This document shows, piece after piece, positions 57,301 through 64,000 of a stretch of DNA of 64,000 nucleotides. The notes below the pieces were generated by a model. The model had not been told where the DNA came from, did no database searches, and saw nothing but the letters and a program-made list of their open reading frames with translations. Source of the stretch: Acidobacteriota bacterium. Lineage in GTDB: Bacteria; Acidobacteriota; Thermoanaerobaculia; Multivoradales; JBCCEF01. Each line of letters starts with the position of its first letter. Positions within the stretch are counted from its first letter, which is position 1. The stretch is from assembly GCA_039030395.1 (NCBI GenBank), contig JBCCEF010000002.1:1-64000 (forward strand). The letters run 5' to 3'. Position numbers and translations under genes: made by a program.

Positions 57301-60189
57301 GAAGCGGCGCAGCAGCTCGGCCGCCAGTCGCCGGCCTCGCCCAACGACTTCGCCGACGCGACGGTGGCGGAGGTGACCGAGGCGTTGCTCGAAGGCGAAG
57401 AGCGCGCTGACGGGGCGGACGCCGCGGTGGAGGAAGGCCCGCCGCCGGGAGTCGGTTCCTGGGTCGCGGCCTTCGAGCAGATTTGGCAAGAGAAGGCGCT
57501 GCCGGCCGGCGGCGGCGATCTGGGGGGAGCCGATGGTGGCTGGACCGTCGTCGCGCCGCCGGGCCATCCTCTGGCGGCGGCCCTGGGCGCCGCCCTGACG
57601 GAGGGTGGCGGCGTGGCTCTCTGCCTGCCGGCGGAGCTGGACGAGGAGGCGGTGGATCTCTACCTGGAGGCCGCCCGTCCGCTGCTCGACGGCGAGGCCG
57701 CGCCGCGTTTTCTGGTGGTCCATGCCGGCGGCGGGGGCGGCGGCTTCGCCCGCACCCTCCACCTGGAGCATCCCGAAGTACATACGGCGGTGGTGGACGT
57801 GCCCTTCGAGGACCCCCGCGCCGCCGGTTGGGCGGCGGACGAGGCGCTGGCCGCCAACGGCTACGGGGAGGCCCGCTGGGATGCCGACGGCCGGCGCTAC
57901 GTGCCGCACCTCGAGCACCGGCCGCTGGCTGCCACCTCCGCTGTTGGGGTCTCTGGCGCTGAGACCGAACCCCTGGGATCCGCCGACGTCCTGTTGGTCA
58001 GCGGCGGCGGCAAGGGCATCGCCTCGGAGTGCGCCCTGGACCTGGCCCGCCGCTCCGGCGCCCGCTTGATCCTCCTCGGCCGTTCGCGGCCGGAAGAGAG
58101 CCCCGAACTGGCCGCCAACCTCGATCGCTTCCGCGCCGCCGGGGTGGAGTTCCGCTATGTCTCCGCCGATGTCAACGACCCGGCGGCGGTCGCCCTGGCG
58201 GTGGCCGGCGCCCAGGAAGTGGTGGGTTCGGTGACCGGCCTGCTGCACGGCGCCGGCTTGAACACCCCGCGGCTGCTGGCCGCCCTCGACGGCAAGGCCT
58301 TCCGCCGCACCCTGGCGCCGAAGATCGGCGGCCTGCACAACATCCTGGCGGCGATCGAGCCGGAGCGGCTGCGGCTGTTGGTGACCTTCGGCTCGATCAT
58401 CGCCCGCATGGGCCTGCGCGGCGAGGCGGACTACGCGACCGCCAACGAATGGCTCACCCTGGAAACGGAGCGTTTCGCCCGAGAGCACCCGAACTGCCGC
58501 TGCCTGGCCCTCGAATGGTCGGTGTGGTCCGGGGTGGGCATGGGCGAGCGCCTGGGACGGGTCGAGGGTTTGATTCGCGAGGGCATTACCCCGATCCCGC
58601 CGGAGCTGGGGGTCGATCTGCTGGCCCGCTGGATCGCCTCGCCGGAGGCGCCGGTGGCGATGGTCGTCGGCAGCCGCTTCGGTACCCCGCCGACGATGCG
58701 CCTGGCGCACCGGGAACTGCCGCTGCTGCGTTTCCTGGAGAGCCCGCGGGTGGTGTTCCCAGGAGTGGAGCTGGTGGTCGACAGCGAGATCTCCGGCGAC
58801 AGCGATCCCTACCTGTCAGACCACGTCTTCCGCGGCGAGCGCTTGCTGCCGGCGGTGATCGGCCTAGAGGCGATGGCCCAGGCGGCGACGGCGCTTCTCG
58901 GCCGGGAGGACCTGCCGGTCTTCGAGCAGGCCGAGTTCCGCCGCCCGGTGGTGATCGCCGAGGGCCAAAGGGTCAGGTTGCGGGTGGCGGCGCTGGCCCG
59001 CTCGGACGGCCGGGTGGAGGTGGTTTTGCGCTCCTCCGGCAGCGACTTCAAGACGGACGATTTTCGTGCCCTTTGCCGCTTCTCGGAGCAGCCCGGAGAG
59101 CCGCCGCCGGCGGATTTCATCGCCTCGCCGTCCACCGCCAACGGCACGACTCTGCCGCTCGAGGCGGAAGGCGATCTCTACGGTCCGCTGTTCTTCCACA
59201 CCGGCCGGTTCCGCCGTATCCAGGGCTACCGGGAGCTGTCCGCCCGGAGCTGCGTGGCGGACATTCCCGGCAACGGCGCCGTGCCGTGGTTCGGCCGCTA
59301 CCTGCCGCCGCGCATGCTGTTGGGCGACGCGGCGGTGCGCGACGCGTTGCTGCACGGCATCCAGGTCTGCGTGCCCCACGCCACCATTCTGCCGGTGGGG
59401 GTGGACCGCATCGAGGTCTGTGAACTGTCGTCGAAGGCGGACTATGTGCTCTCCGCCCGCGAGCGCCGTCGCGAGGGCAACACCTTCGTCTACGACGTGG
59501 AGCTGTCTGACGGTTCCGGCCGCCTGTGCGAGCGCTGGAGTGGCCTGCGCCTTCAGGTGGTGGACCGCAACCGGCCGCCGGCGAGCTGGAAGACCCCGAT
59601 CCTCGCCTCCTACGTCGAACGCCGGCTACAGGAGCTGCTGCCGGAAGATGGAGCCAAGCCGGCCGTGGCGATCCGCCAGCGAGAGTCCGCCGAACGGCAG
59701 GAGGACAGCGACCGCACCATCCGCGCGACCCTGCCCGAGGGCGGCGAGGCGGAAGTCCACCGGCGGCCGGACGGCAAGCCCGAGGCGAACGGCGGCGCCG
59801 ATGGGGTAGAGGTGTCCGTCTCGCACGCCGGCGATCTGGTGCTGGCGGTGAGCGGCGAGGCGCCCCTGGGCTGCGACGCCGAAGCCGTCGCCGGGCGCGA
59901 GGCGGCGATGTGGAGCGACCTGCTCGGCGCCGATCGTTTCTCCTTGGCGGAGCGCATTGCCAGCGAGCACGACGAGAGCGCCGACCGGGCGGCCACCCGA
60001 GTGTGGGCGGCAGGAGAGTGCCTCAAGAAGGCCGGCACGCCGCACGACGCGCCTCTGGTTCTCGATCAGGTCACTGACGACGGCTGGCTGCTGCTGCGCT
60101 CCGGGTCCCTGGTCATCGGCACCCTGGTCGCGCCGGTCGACGGGTTTGCCGACGGTCTCGCCCTGGCGGTTCTCGCCGGTAGCCGGTAG
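54337..60189 (+). CDS. Enediyne-type iterative type I polyketide synthase
   Basis: A 1950-residue single-module iterative PKS in the PKSE order. KS (1-470): VDGACASSLLA with Cys near 218, HGTGTG (His near 351), GNFGHTKAAAG. AT (about 590-890): FPGQGSP, GHSLGEL (Ser near 662), AFHSP. ACP (about 950-1020): SDLHLNSISVGQ with phosphopantetheine Ser near 980. KR (about 1210-1400): VSGGGKGIASECALDLARRS. DH (about 1480-1740): YLSDHVFRGERLLPAVIG with His near 1496. C-terminal PPTase: SVSHAGD, LGCDAEAV (about 1844) and WAAGECLKKAG. The built-in PPTase charges its own ACP. PKSE enzymes make a linear polyene that other enzymes turn into the enediyne core. The ATG at 54337 overlaps the DUF1702 stop. Confidence 0.92.
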   Translation: MSRRERAPSAGIALVGMACEYPDIHSPSDLWETVLTRRRAFRRFPEERLRLDDYQSDERLPDTTYGRQGAFLQGYSFDRVGFRVAGRTFRSADFAHWLALDVASRALDDAGFPEGDGLDREMTGVLLGNTLTGEFSRANLMRLRWPYVRHVVGANLLAEGWSEEQASAFLGRLEGAYKHPFPAMTEESLAGGLSNTIAGRVCNYFDFKGGGFTVDGACASSLLATCQACSALVAGDLDLALAGGVDLSLDPFELVGFSMTGALAPEEMRVYDKRSAGFFPGEGCGFVVLMREEDAIAQRRRIYAVIRGWGVSSDGSGGITRPEVEGQGLAISRAYRRAGFGIDTVGYFEGHGTGTGVGDATELTALTRARRAADPAAPPVPVGTIKGNFGHTKAAAGVAGLIKATQVLVNHLIPPITGCETPHDLLEEENPALRVPFEAELWPRDRPVRAGVSAMGFGGINTHLVLEGEPVERRRKITARERVLLATPQDAELFFLRAAGSEALAERVRGLAELAARLSRAELTDLAAVLAGSPEIGFLRAAVVASTPAELAERLERLGEWLAAGVESRLDARRGVFLGGGSRTARIGFLFPGQGSPSRREAGGLGRRFEAVADFYDEVELPAGDNAVDTAIAQPAIVAAATAGLLALEEMGVKAEYAVGHSLGELVALYWAGSLGEEALLALATARGRAMSDLGDASGTMASVSASADTVRDLAGADEVSLAALNSPHRTVISGSKDAVDGVLRAAAMSDLQATRLRVSHAFHSPLVAAAAPQLEKALAGERLLPPRRTVVSTVTGRELSAEDDLAALLVEQVTSPVRFTEAVESLRDAVDLWIEVGPGRTLTGLLDDFDLAPAIALDVGGDSLKGLLEAVGAAFCLGAPVNPEVLFASRFSRPFDPAAPLEFLANPCEVFEDRADGVEKAEVPADPVAAVPAAEAKESPAEDLAPIDLVRELVAHRAELPAAAIAADSRLLSDLHLNSISVGQLVVEAAQQLGRQSPASPNDFADATVAEVTEALLEGEERADGADAAVEEGPPPGVGSWVAAFEQIWQEKALPAGGGDLGGADGGWTVVAPPGHPLAAALGAALTEGGGVALCLPAELDEEAVDLYLEAARPLLDGEAAPRFLVVHAGGGGGGFARTLHLEHPEVHTAVVDVPFEDPRAAGWAADEALAANGYGEARWDADGRRYVPHLEHRPLAATSAVGVSGAETEPLGSADVLLVSGGGKGIASECALDLARRSGARLILLGRSRPEESPELAANLDRFRAAGVEFRYVSADVNDPAAVALAVAGAQEVVGSVTGLLHGAGLNTPRLLAALDGKAFRRTLAPKIGGLHNILAAIEPERLRLLVTFGSIIARMGLRGEADYATANEWLTLETERFAREHPNCRCLALEWSVWSGVGMGERLGRVEGLIREGITPIPPELGVDLLARWIASPEAPVAMVVGSRFGTPPTMRLAHRELPLLRFLESPRVVFPGVELVVDSEISGDSDPYLSDHVFRGERLLPAVIGLEAMAQAATALLGREDLPVFEQAEFRRPVVIAEGQRVRLRVAALARSDGRVEVVLRSSGSDFKTDDFRALCRFSEQPGEPPPADFIASPSTANGTTLPLEAEGDLYGPLFFHTGRFRRIQGYRELSARSCVADIPGNGAVPWFGRYLPPRMLLGDAAVRDALLHGIQVCVPHATILPVGVDRIEVCELSSKADYVLSARERRREGNTFVYDVELSDGSGRLCERWSGLRLQVVDRNRPPASWKTPILASYVERRLQELLPEDGAKPAVAIRQRESAERQEDSDRTIRATLPEGGEAEVHRRPDGKPEANGGADGVEVSVSHAGDLVLAVSGEAPLGCDAEAVAGREAAMWSDLLGADRFSLAERIASEHDESADRAATRVWAAGECLKKAGTPHDAPLVLDQVTDDGWLLLRSGSLVIGTLVAPVDGFADGLALAVLAGSR

Positions 60190-60228
60190 GCCCTTCTGCC
60201 CTGGCTACGGCCGCGATAGGCTCTTCTC

Positions 60229-60666
60229 ATGTCATCGCCGAAGAAAGTCTTCGAGATCCGCCACACGGTCGGCTTCGAAGAGACCAACCTGGTGGGCAAC
60301 GTTTACTATGTCAACCACCTTCGCTGGCAGGGCCGCTGCCGGGAGATGTTCTTGAAAACCCATGCTCCGGGTGTGGTGCAGCAGATCGCCGACGGCTTGG
60401 CTCTCGCCACGGTGCGCTGCTCTTGCGACTACCTGGCGGAACTCGAAGCCTTCGACGAGATCGTCATCCGCATGACCCTGGGCCACCTGCAGCAAAACCG
60501 CATCGGTTTGCGCTTCGAGTACCTACGCGAGATTGGGGACGGACAGCTCGAGCTGATCGCCCGCGGCGAGCAGGAGGTCGCTTGTATGCAGCGCGAGGGC
60601 GAAGGCATGGCGCCGGTGAAGGTGCCGGACGAACTGCGCGAGGCGCTCCGCGCCTACGAGGCTTGA
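60229..60666 (+). CDS. Hotdog thioesterase of the enediyne type
   Basis: A 145-residue single-domain hotdog thioesterase of the 4HBT group, close to the SgcE10/CalE7 type as I recall it: RHTVGFEETNLVGNVYYVNHL (in part), WQGRCREMFL, CSCDYLAELEAFDEIVIRM and RIGLRFEYLRE. These enzymes release the polyene from the PKSE. The FEETNLVGNVYYVNH block carries the catalytic-site residues. It starts 39 bp after the PKS gene on the same strand, which completes a DUF1702-PKSE-TE cassette; nothing after it looks like enediyne tailoring. Confidence 0.9.
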   Translation: MSSPKKVFEIRHTVGFEETNLVGNVYYVNHLRWQGRCREMFLKTHAPGVVQQIADGLALATVRCSCDYLAELEAFDEIVIRMTLGHLQQNRIGLRFEYLREIGDGQLELIARGEQEVACMQREGEGMAPVKVPDELREALRAYEA

Positions 60667-60799
60667 CCACCCAGCCCGCCGCCGGCGGGTATCGAAGTGT
60701 TAGAATTCGCTGGCTCATCGGAACAAAGTAGCCACTCGGCCGTGCGCGCCGCCGTGCACACCGACTACCAATAGAGACCTCGCCAGAGGGGGGATTTTC

Positions 60800-62284
60800 A
60801 TGTCATCTCGCCGATCGTTCGTAGGGTTTGTGCTCCTGTGCGCCGCCTTGACCGTTCTGTGCCTCGCGCCGCCGGCGCTGGGCGACGTTTTTTCTCCCAA
60901 CTTGAAAGCCGACGGACCGCCGGGTCGTTGTGAAGCGGACTGCACCTTCCGGGAGGCGGTGCTCACTGCCAACTTCCGTCCGGGTGCGGACGTGGTGATG
61001 CTCGAAGCCGGATCGTACTCGCTGCGCCGCGGCGGCCGCGGCGAAGAGGTGGCCAGCACCGGCGATCTCGACGTCACCGATGACCTGACGGTGATCGGCG
61101 CCGGTGCCGACCGGACTTTCCTCGACGCCCGAGGCCTCGATCGCCTGTTCGACGTCAAGGGCAACGTCCGTTTGGAGCTGGTGGGTGTCACCTTGCGCAA
61201 CGGCGATGCCGGCGGCGGTCACGGCGGTGCCGTGCGCGCGATCCATCCGGGCAGCGTCGTTCTCCTCAAGGGTGTGATGATCGAGGATAGCCGCGCGCCT
61301 TCGGGCGGCATGGGCGGAGCGCTCTTTTCCGGCGGCGTCGCGGAGGTGGTGGAGAGCGCCTTGATCGGCAACGCGGCCGAGATCTCCGGCGGCGCCATCG
61401 CCTCCGAAGGGATCCTGCGGGTGGTCGCTTCCACCTTCACGGGCAACGACGCGGAGTTCGAATATGGCGGCGGAATCTACCTCGGCAGCGGCGCCCTCCT
61501 CGACCTCGACCAGAGCACTCTGGTCGCCAACCGGGCGATGAAGGTCGGCGGCGCGCTGTATGTGCGCGCCGGCGGCGAGGCGCGGGTCGCCGGTTCCATT
61601 TTGGCTGCCAACCAGACCTGGTCCGGCGGCGCCGACTGCTCCGGTGCGGTGACCTCCGAGGGGCACAACCTGCTCTCCACCGGCAACGGCTGCGCCGGAC
61701 TGCGGGAGGACGACATGTACGGCGGCGCCGAGCAGCTCGATCCGATGCTCGGCGCCCTCGGCCAGCACGGCGGCCCCACCCCGACCTTTGCTCCCCTCGC
61801 CGGCAGTCCGGTGCTCGACCGGGTGCCGCCGGAGCAGTGCGTAGCGCGCGATCAGCGCGGCGAGCGGCGCCTGCGGGACGGGGCGATGTGCGACGTGGGC
61901 GCCTTCGAGAAGTCCGACGCCTGCATCGCCGGGGCCGAGACCCTCTGCCTGGCGAACGGCCGATTCAAGATTTCCGTCGAGCACAGCGATGTGCGGGCCG
62001 AGAACGGCGGCGAGCCGGTGCCGGCGCGGGCGGCGAGCTGGACCGACGACACCGGCTACTTCTGGTTCTTCGATCCGGCCAACGTCGAGGTGATCGTGAA
62101 GGTGCTCGATGGCTGCAGCGCGGGTATCGACGGAGCGTGGGTGTTCGCCAGTGGATTGACCAACCTCGGCCTCGACCTGCGGGTGGAGGATCTTGCCACC
62201 GGCCGGTCCCACATCTACAGCCAGGACGCCGGCAAGCCCTTCGAGCCGATTCAGGACACCGGTACCTTCTCGTCCTGCGGCTGA
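60800..62284 (+). CDS. Secreted beta-helix protein with CSLREA-like start
   Basis: A 494-residue protein with a signal peptide (about 1-28, ending ALGDV). CEADCTFREAVLTAN (about 44-58) is a CSLREA-like block typical of choice-of-anchor Q proteins, and repeated GGA/GGI units (GGALFSGGVAEV, GGAIASEGILRV, YGGGIYLGSGAL) predict a right-handed beta-helix. It ends with a separate domain of about 100 residues carrying FKISVEHSDV, WTDDTGYFWFFDPANVE and VIVKVLDGC, which I recognise from many thermoanaerobaculial surface proteins but cannot name. A hairpin terminator follows the stop. The role is probably at the cell surface. Confidence 0.75.
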   Translation: MSSRRSFVGFVLLCAALTVLCLAPPALGDVFSPNLKADGPPGRCEADCTFREAVLTANFRPGADVVMLEAGSYSLRRGGRGEEVASTGDLDVTDDLTVIGAGADRTFLDARGLDRLFDVKGNVRLELVGVTLRNGDAGGGHGGAVRAIHPGSVVLLKGVMIEDSRAPSGGMGGALFSGGVAEVVESALIGNAAEISGGAIASEGILRVVASTFTGNDAEFEYGGGIYLGSGALLDLDQSTLVANRAMKVGGALYVRAGGEARVAGSILAANQTWSGGADCSGAVTSEGHNLLSTGNGCAGLREDDMYGGAEQLDPMLGALGQHGGPTPTFAPLAGSPVLDRVPPEQCVARDQRGERRLRDGAMCDVGAFEKSDACIAGAETLCLANGRFKISVEHSDVRAENGGEPVPARAASWTDDTGYFWFFDPANVEVIVKVLDGCSAGIDGAWVFASGLTNLGLDLRVEDLATGRSHIYSQDAGKPFEPIQDTGTFSSCG

Positions 62285-62315
62285 GTTTGTGGTACTTTTC
62301 CGCCGACCCAACGGA

Positions 62316-62350
62316 GTGCTGAACTCGGCTTCGCCGAAGCATTTCAGCAC
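62316..62350 (+). terminator. Hairpin after the beta-helix gene
   Basis: GTGCTGAA (62316-62323) pairs with TTCAGCAC (62343-62350), with an inner CGGC-TTC-GCCG. It is 32 bp after the stop. The remaining gap to 62530 holds a hairpin core (62442-62456) shared with the one at 32361. Confidence 0.5.
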
Positions 62351-62529
62351 CCGTTAGCCGTTGGTTTCTAGGAGGGCTAGGCGCCCCCTCGCCCGAAAAG
62401 AACAGAATTTCCGGGCTCACCCCATCCTCGGCAGCAGAGCTGCCCTGCGGGCTCGGTCGCAAACCTGTCGAGGATTCTCAATAGGGTGTCAGGCAATCTA
62501 ACCGTTTCGATTCAGGGAGTATCCGGTCT

Positions 62530-63270
62530 ATGAGCCAGAAGTTGACCCGCAAGGAGATGAAGAAGGACGAGATCGGCGAGGCTCTCGGCCGGACATTCGA
62601 ATTCGCCGAGGGGCATTTCAAGACGATCATCGGCGCGGTGGTCGGTCTGCTGGCTCTGGTGTTGGTGATCGTCGGGCTGGTGCGCTGGAACGCCGTGCGC
62701 GGCGAGAAGGCCGGCGCGGCTCTAGCCGATGCGATCACCGTCTACGCGGCACCGGTCGATGCCGAGAACGCCGACCCGGAGGATCCGGACGATCCGATCT
62801 TCGCCGACGACGCAGCCCGCCGCACGGCCGCCCGGGAGAAGCTCCAGGCGGTGGTCGACGACTACGGCTCCGCGGCTGCGGCGGACGTCGCGCGGGTCTA
62901 CCTCGGTCGCCTGGCGGCGGACGAAGGGGATACGGCGACGGCGCGACAGATGTGGCAGGTCTTTCTCGACGATCGCTCCGGTCACCTACTGGCCGGCGAG
63001 GTGCGCCGCAACGTGATCGCCCTGGACCGCGCCGAGGGGCGCACCGAAGAGGTGGTGGCGGAACTCGAAGCGATGCTCGACCAGAACCCCGAAGCGCGTC
63101 CCCTACCGGGGGACGTGGTGCTGTGGGAATTGGGCCGCAGCTACGAGGAACTCGACCGCCAGGACGATGCCACTTCGACCTTCCAGCGGCTGGTGGAGGA
63201 GTATCCGGAGTCCGCCTTCACGGCGCAGGCCCGGCAAAAGAGCGCTCCGGCCCTCACCCTCGGCGCGTAG
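62530..63270 (+). CDS. Membrane-anchored TPR protein, YfgM-like
   Basis: A 246-residue protein. A charged cytosolic start (KLTRKEMKKDEIGEAL) leads to one membrane helix (about 35-56, IIGAVVGLLALVLVIVGLV), then a TPR region outside (about 60-240) with repeats such as AADVARVYLGRLAADEGDTA and VLWELGRSYEELDRQDDATS. The layout is that of YfgM/TPR_21 proteins, which bind the translocon or chaperones, but the match is general. CAGGGAG lies 11 nt before the ATG. A phosphorylase gene starts 27 bp after the stop. Confidence 0.7.
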   Translation: MSQKLTRKEMKKDEIGEALGRTFEFAEGHFKTIIGAVVGLLALVLVIVGLVRWNAVRGEKAGAALADAITVYAAPVDAENADPEDPDDPIFADDAARRTAAREKLQAVVDDYGSAAAADVARVYLGRLAADEGDTATARQMWQVFLDDRSGHLLAGEVRRNVIALDRAEGRTEEVVAELEAMLDQNPEARPLPGDVVLWELGRSYEELDRQDDATSTFQRLVEEYPESAFTAQARQKSAPALTLGA

Positions 63271-63297
63271 GCGACGCCTCGATCGTCCGACCGCATC

Positions 63298-64000
63298 GTG
63301 AAACCCGCCTTTTCCATTCTGGAGCGCAAGCGGGCGGGAGAGTCCCTGTCGGAAGCTGAAATCCGCGACCTCGTCGCCGGCGCCTCGGCCGGTGCTTCGT
63401 CCAGCTCGTGGGGCGACGCCGAGCTGGGGGCCTTTTTGATGGCCGCCGCCGTGCGGGGGCTCGACCTAGAAGAAACCCGGGCCCTCACCCTGGCGATGCT
63501 CGAGTCCGGCGAGCAGTGGGACCTGGCGGCGGACTTTCCCGCGCTGGTGGATAAGCACTCCACCGGCGGTGTGGCGGATACGGTGTCGTTGATTCTGGCG
63601 CCGCTCTTGGCCGCCTGCGGTGTACCGGTGGTGATGCTCACCGGCCGCAGCCTGGGACATACCGGCGGCACCGCCGACAAGCTGGAGAGCATTCCGGGGC
63701 TGCGGCTGGATCTCGATCGTGCCGAGTGCTGCCGGCTGCTCGACGAGGTGGGGACGGCGATCGGCGTCGCCACCGGCGATATCGCGCCGGCGGATCGCCG
63801 CCTTTACGCTCTGCGGGACCGCACCGCGACCATCAGTTCCATCCCCCTGATCACCGCCAGCATTGCGTCCAAGAAGCTCGCCACCGGCGCGGCGGCGCTG
63901 GTCTTCGACGTCAAGACCGGCAACGGCGCCTTCTTGCCGGACCGCGCCCAGGGCGAGGAACTGGCCCGCCGCCTGGTGGAAACGGTGGAAGCCGCCGGTC
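63298..64000 (+). CDS. Pyrimidine-nucleoside (thymidine) phosphorylase, cut by window edge
   Basis: The first 234 codons of a nucleoside phosphorylase run off the right edge, with no stop. It opens SILERKRAGESLSEAEI, has ALTLAMLESG, the phosphate-binding DKHSTGGVADTVSL (about residues 82-95), LTGRSLGHTGGTADKLESIPG in the substrate region (about 111-130) and RTATISSIPLITASIASKK, all typical of DeoA/Pdp. The enzyme splits thymidine or uridine with phosphate into base and sugar phosphate for salvage. The start is GTG at 63298 with a weak ribosome site. DeoA and Pdp cannot be told apart from this part. Confidence 0.9.
   Translation, partial: MKPAFSILERKRAGESLSEAEIRDLVAGASAGASSSSWGDAELGAFLMAAAVRGLDLEETRALTLAMLESGEQWDLAADFPALVDKHSTGGVADTVSLILAPLLAACGVPVVMLTGRSLGHTGGTADKLESIPGLRLDLDRAECCRLLDEVGTAIGVATGDIAPADRRLYALRDRTATISSIPLITASIASKKLATGAAALVFDVKTGNGAFLPDRAQGEELARRLVETVEAAG

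Noticed and set aside
55846-58710. 954-codon open frame on the minus strand opposite the PKS
   Set aside because: Shadow of the PKS gene; composition (Arg, Gln, Gly, His) is that of reverse-frame translation and no domain is seen.

Overview
The window reads as chromosomal DNA of a GC-rich, Gram-negative, aerobic heterotroph, most likely an Acidobacteriota of the Thermoanaerobaculia type. The pointers are an ADOP-type orphan permease (a family named for Acidobacteria), a sigma/anti-sigma/CHAT-TPR operon, a Ser/Thr kinase fused to TPRs, secreted beta-helix proteins with tails typical of that group, and three TonB-dependent receptors. The taxonomic call is inference from gene content; no rRNA or tRNA gene was seen.

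Layout. 0.2-4.9 kb: TPR-CHAT protease-like protein, ECF-like sigma factor and zinc-finger anti-sigma protein, one operon on the minus strand. 5-7.7 kb: secreted beta-helix protein and a delta-class carbonic anhydrase. 7.9-17.4 kb: acetyl-CoA synthetase, kinase-TPR protein, GT39-like membrane glycosyltransferase, polyphosphate kinase and a SixA-like phosphatase. 17.5-25.5 kb: DUF3649/PepSY/DUF3325 inner-membrane operon (ferri-siderophore reductase type), a methyltransferase and two divergent TonB receptors. 25.5-28.7 kb: overlapping operon of a CRTAC1/ASPIC lipoprotein, a DUF3179 lipoprotein interrupted by one in-frame TGA, and a TlpA-like thioredoxin. 28.7-37.6 kb: metabolic block (ComA-like, MmgE/PrpD, nitroreductase, fumarate-reductase-like flavoprotein), a histidine-phosphatase lipoprotein and a third TonB receptor. 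37.9-43.2 kb: trpS, parC, parE. 43.3-53.1 kb: exported DJ-1/PfpI protein, Tat-exported amine oxidase, ADOP permease, a secreted protein with a long leader, an RND transporter and an alpha/beta hydrolase. 53.1-60.7 kb: enediyne-type cassette of DUF1702 protein, iterative PKS (KS-AT-ACP-KR-DH-PPTase) and hotdog thioesterase. 60.8-64 kb: beta-helix protein, TPR protein and the start of a pyrimidine-nucleoside phosphorylase gene cut by the window edge.

Three results stand out. (1) The DUF3179 gene carries TGA exactly where the family has the first Cys of its CPLC motif, and a hairpin with a G-first apical loop lies about 21 nt downstream: a candidate selenoprotein. (2) A dyad of the form GTACC-N5-GGTAC recurs at five intergenic sites: before the PepSY operon, between the first two TonB receptors, before the third, and before the PrpD/ComA and flavoprotein genes. 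At three sites it sits 4 nt after a TTGACA -35 box, which points to one undescribed regulon. (3) The enediyne-type PKS cassette is compact, has a strong promoter and a tiny upstream ORF, and lacks the rest of a classical enediyne cluster, so its product may be a polyene.
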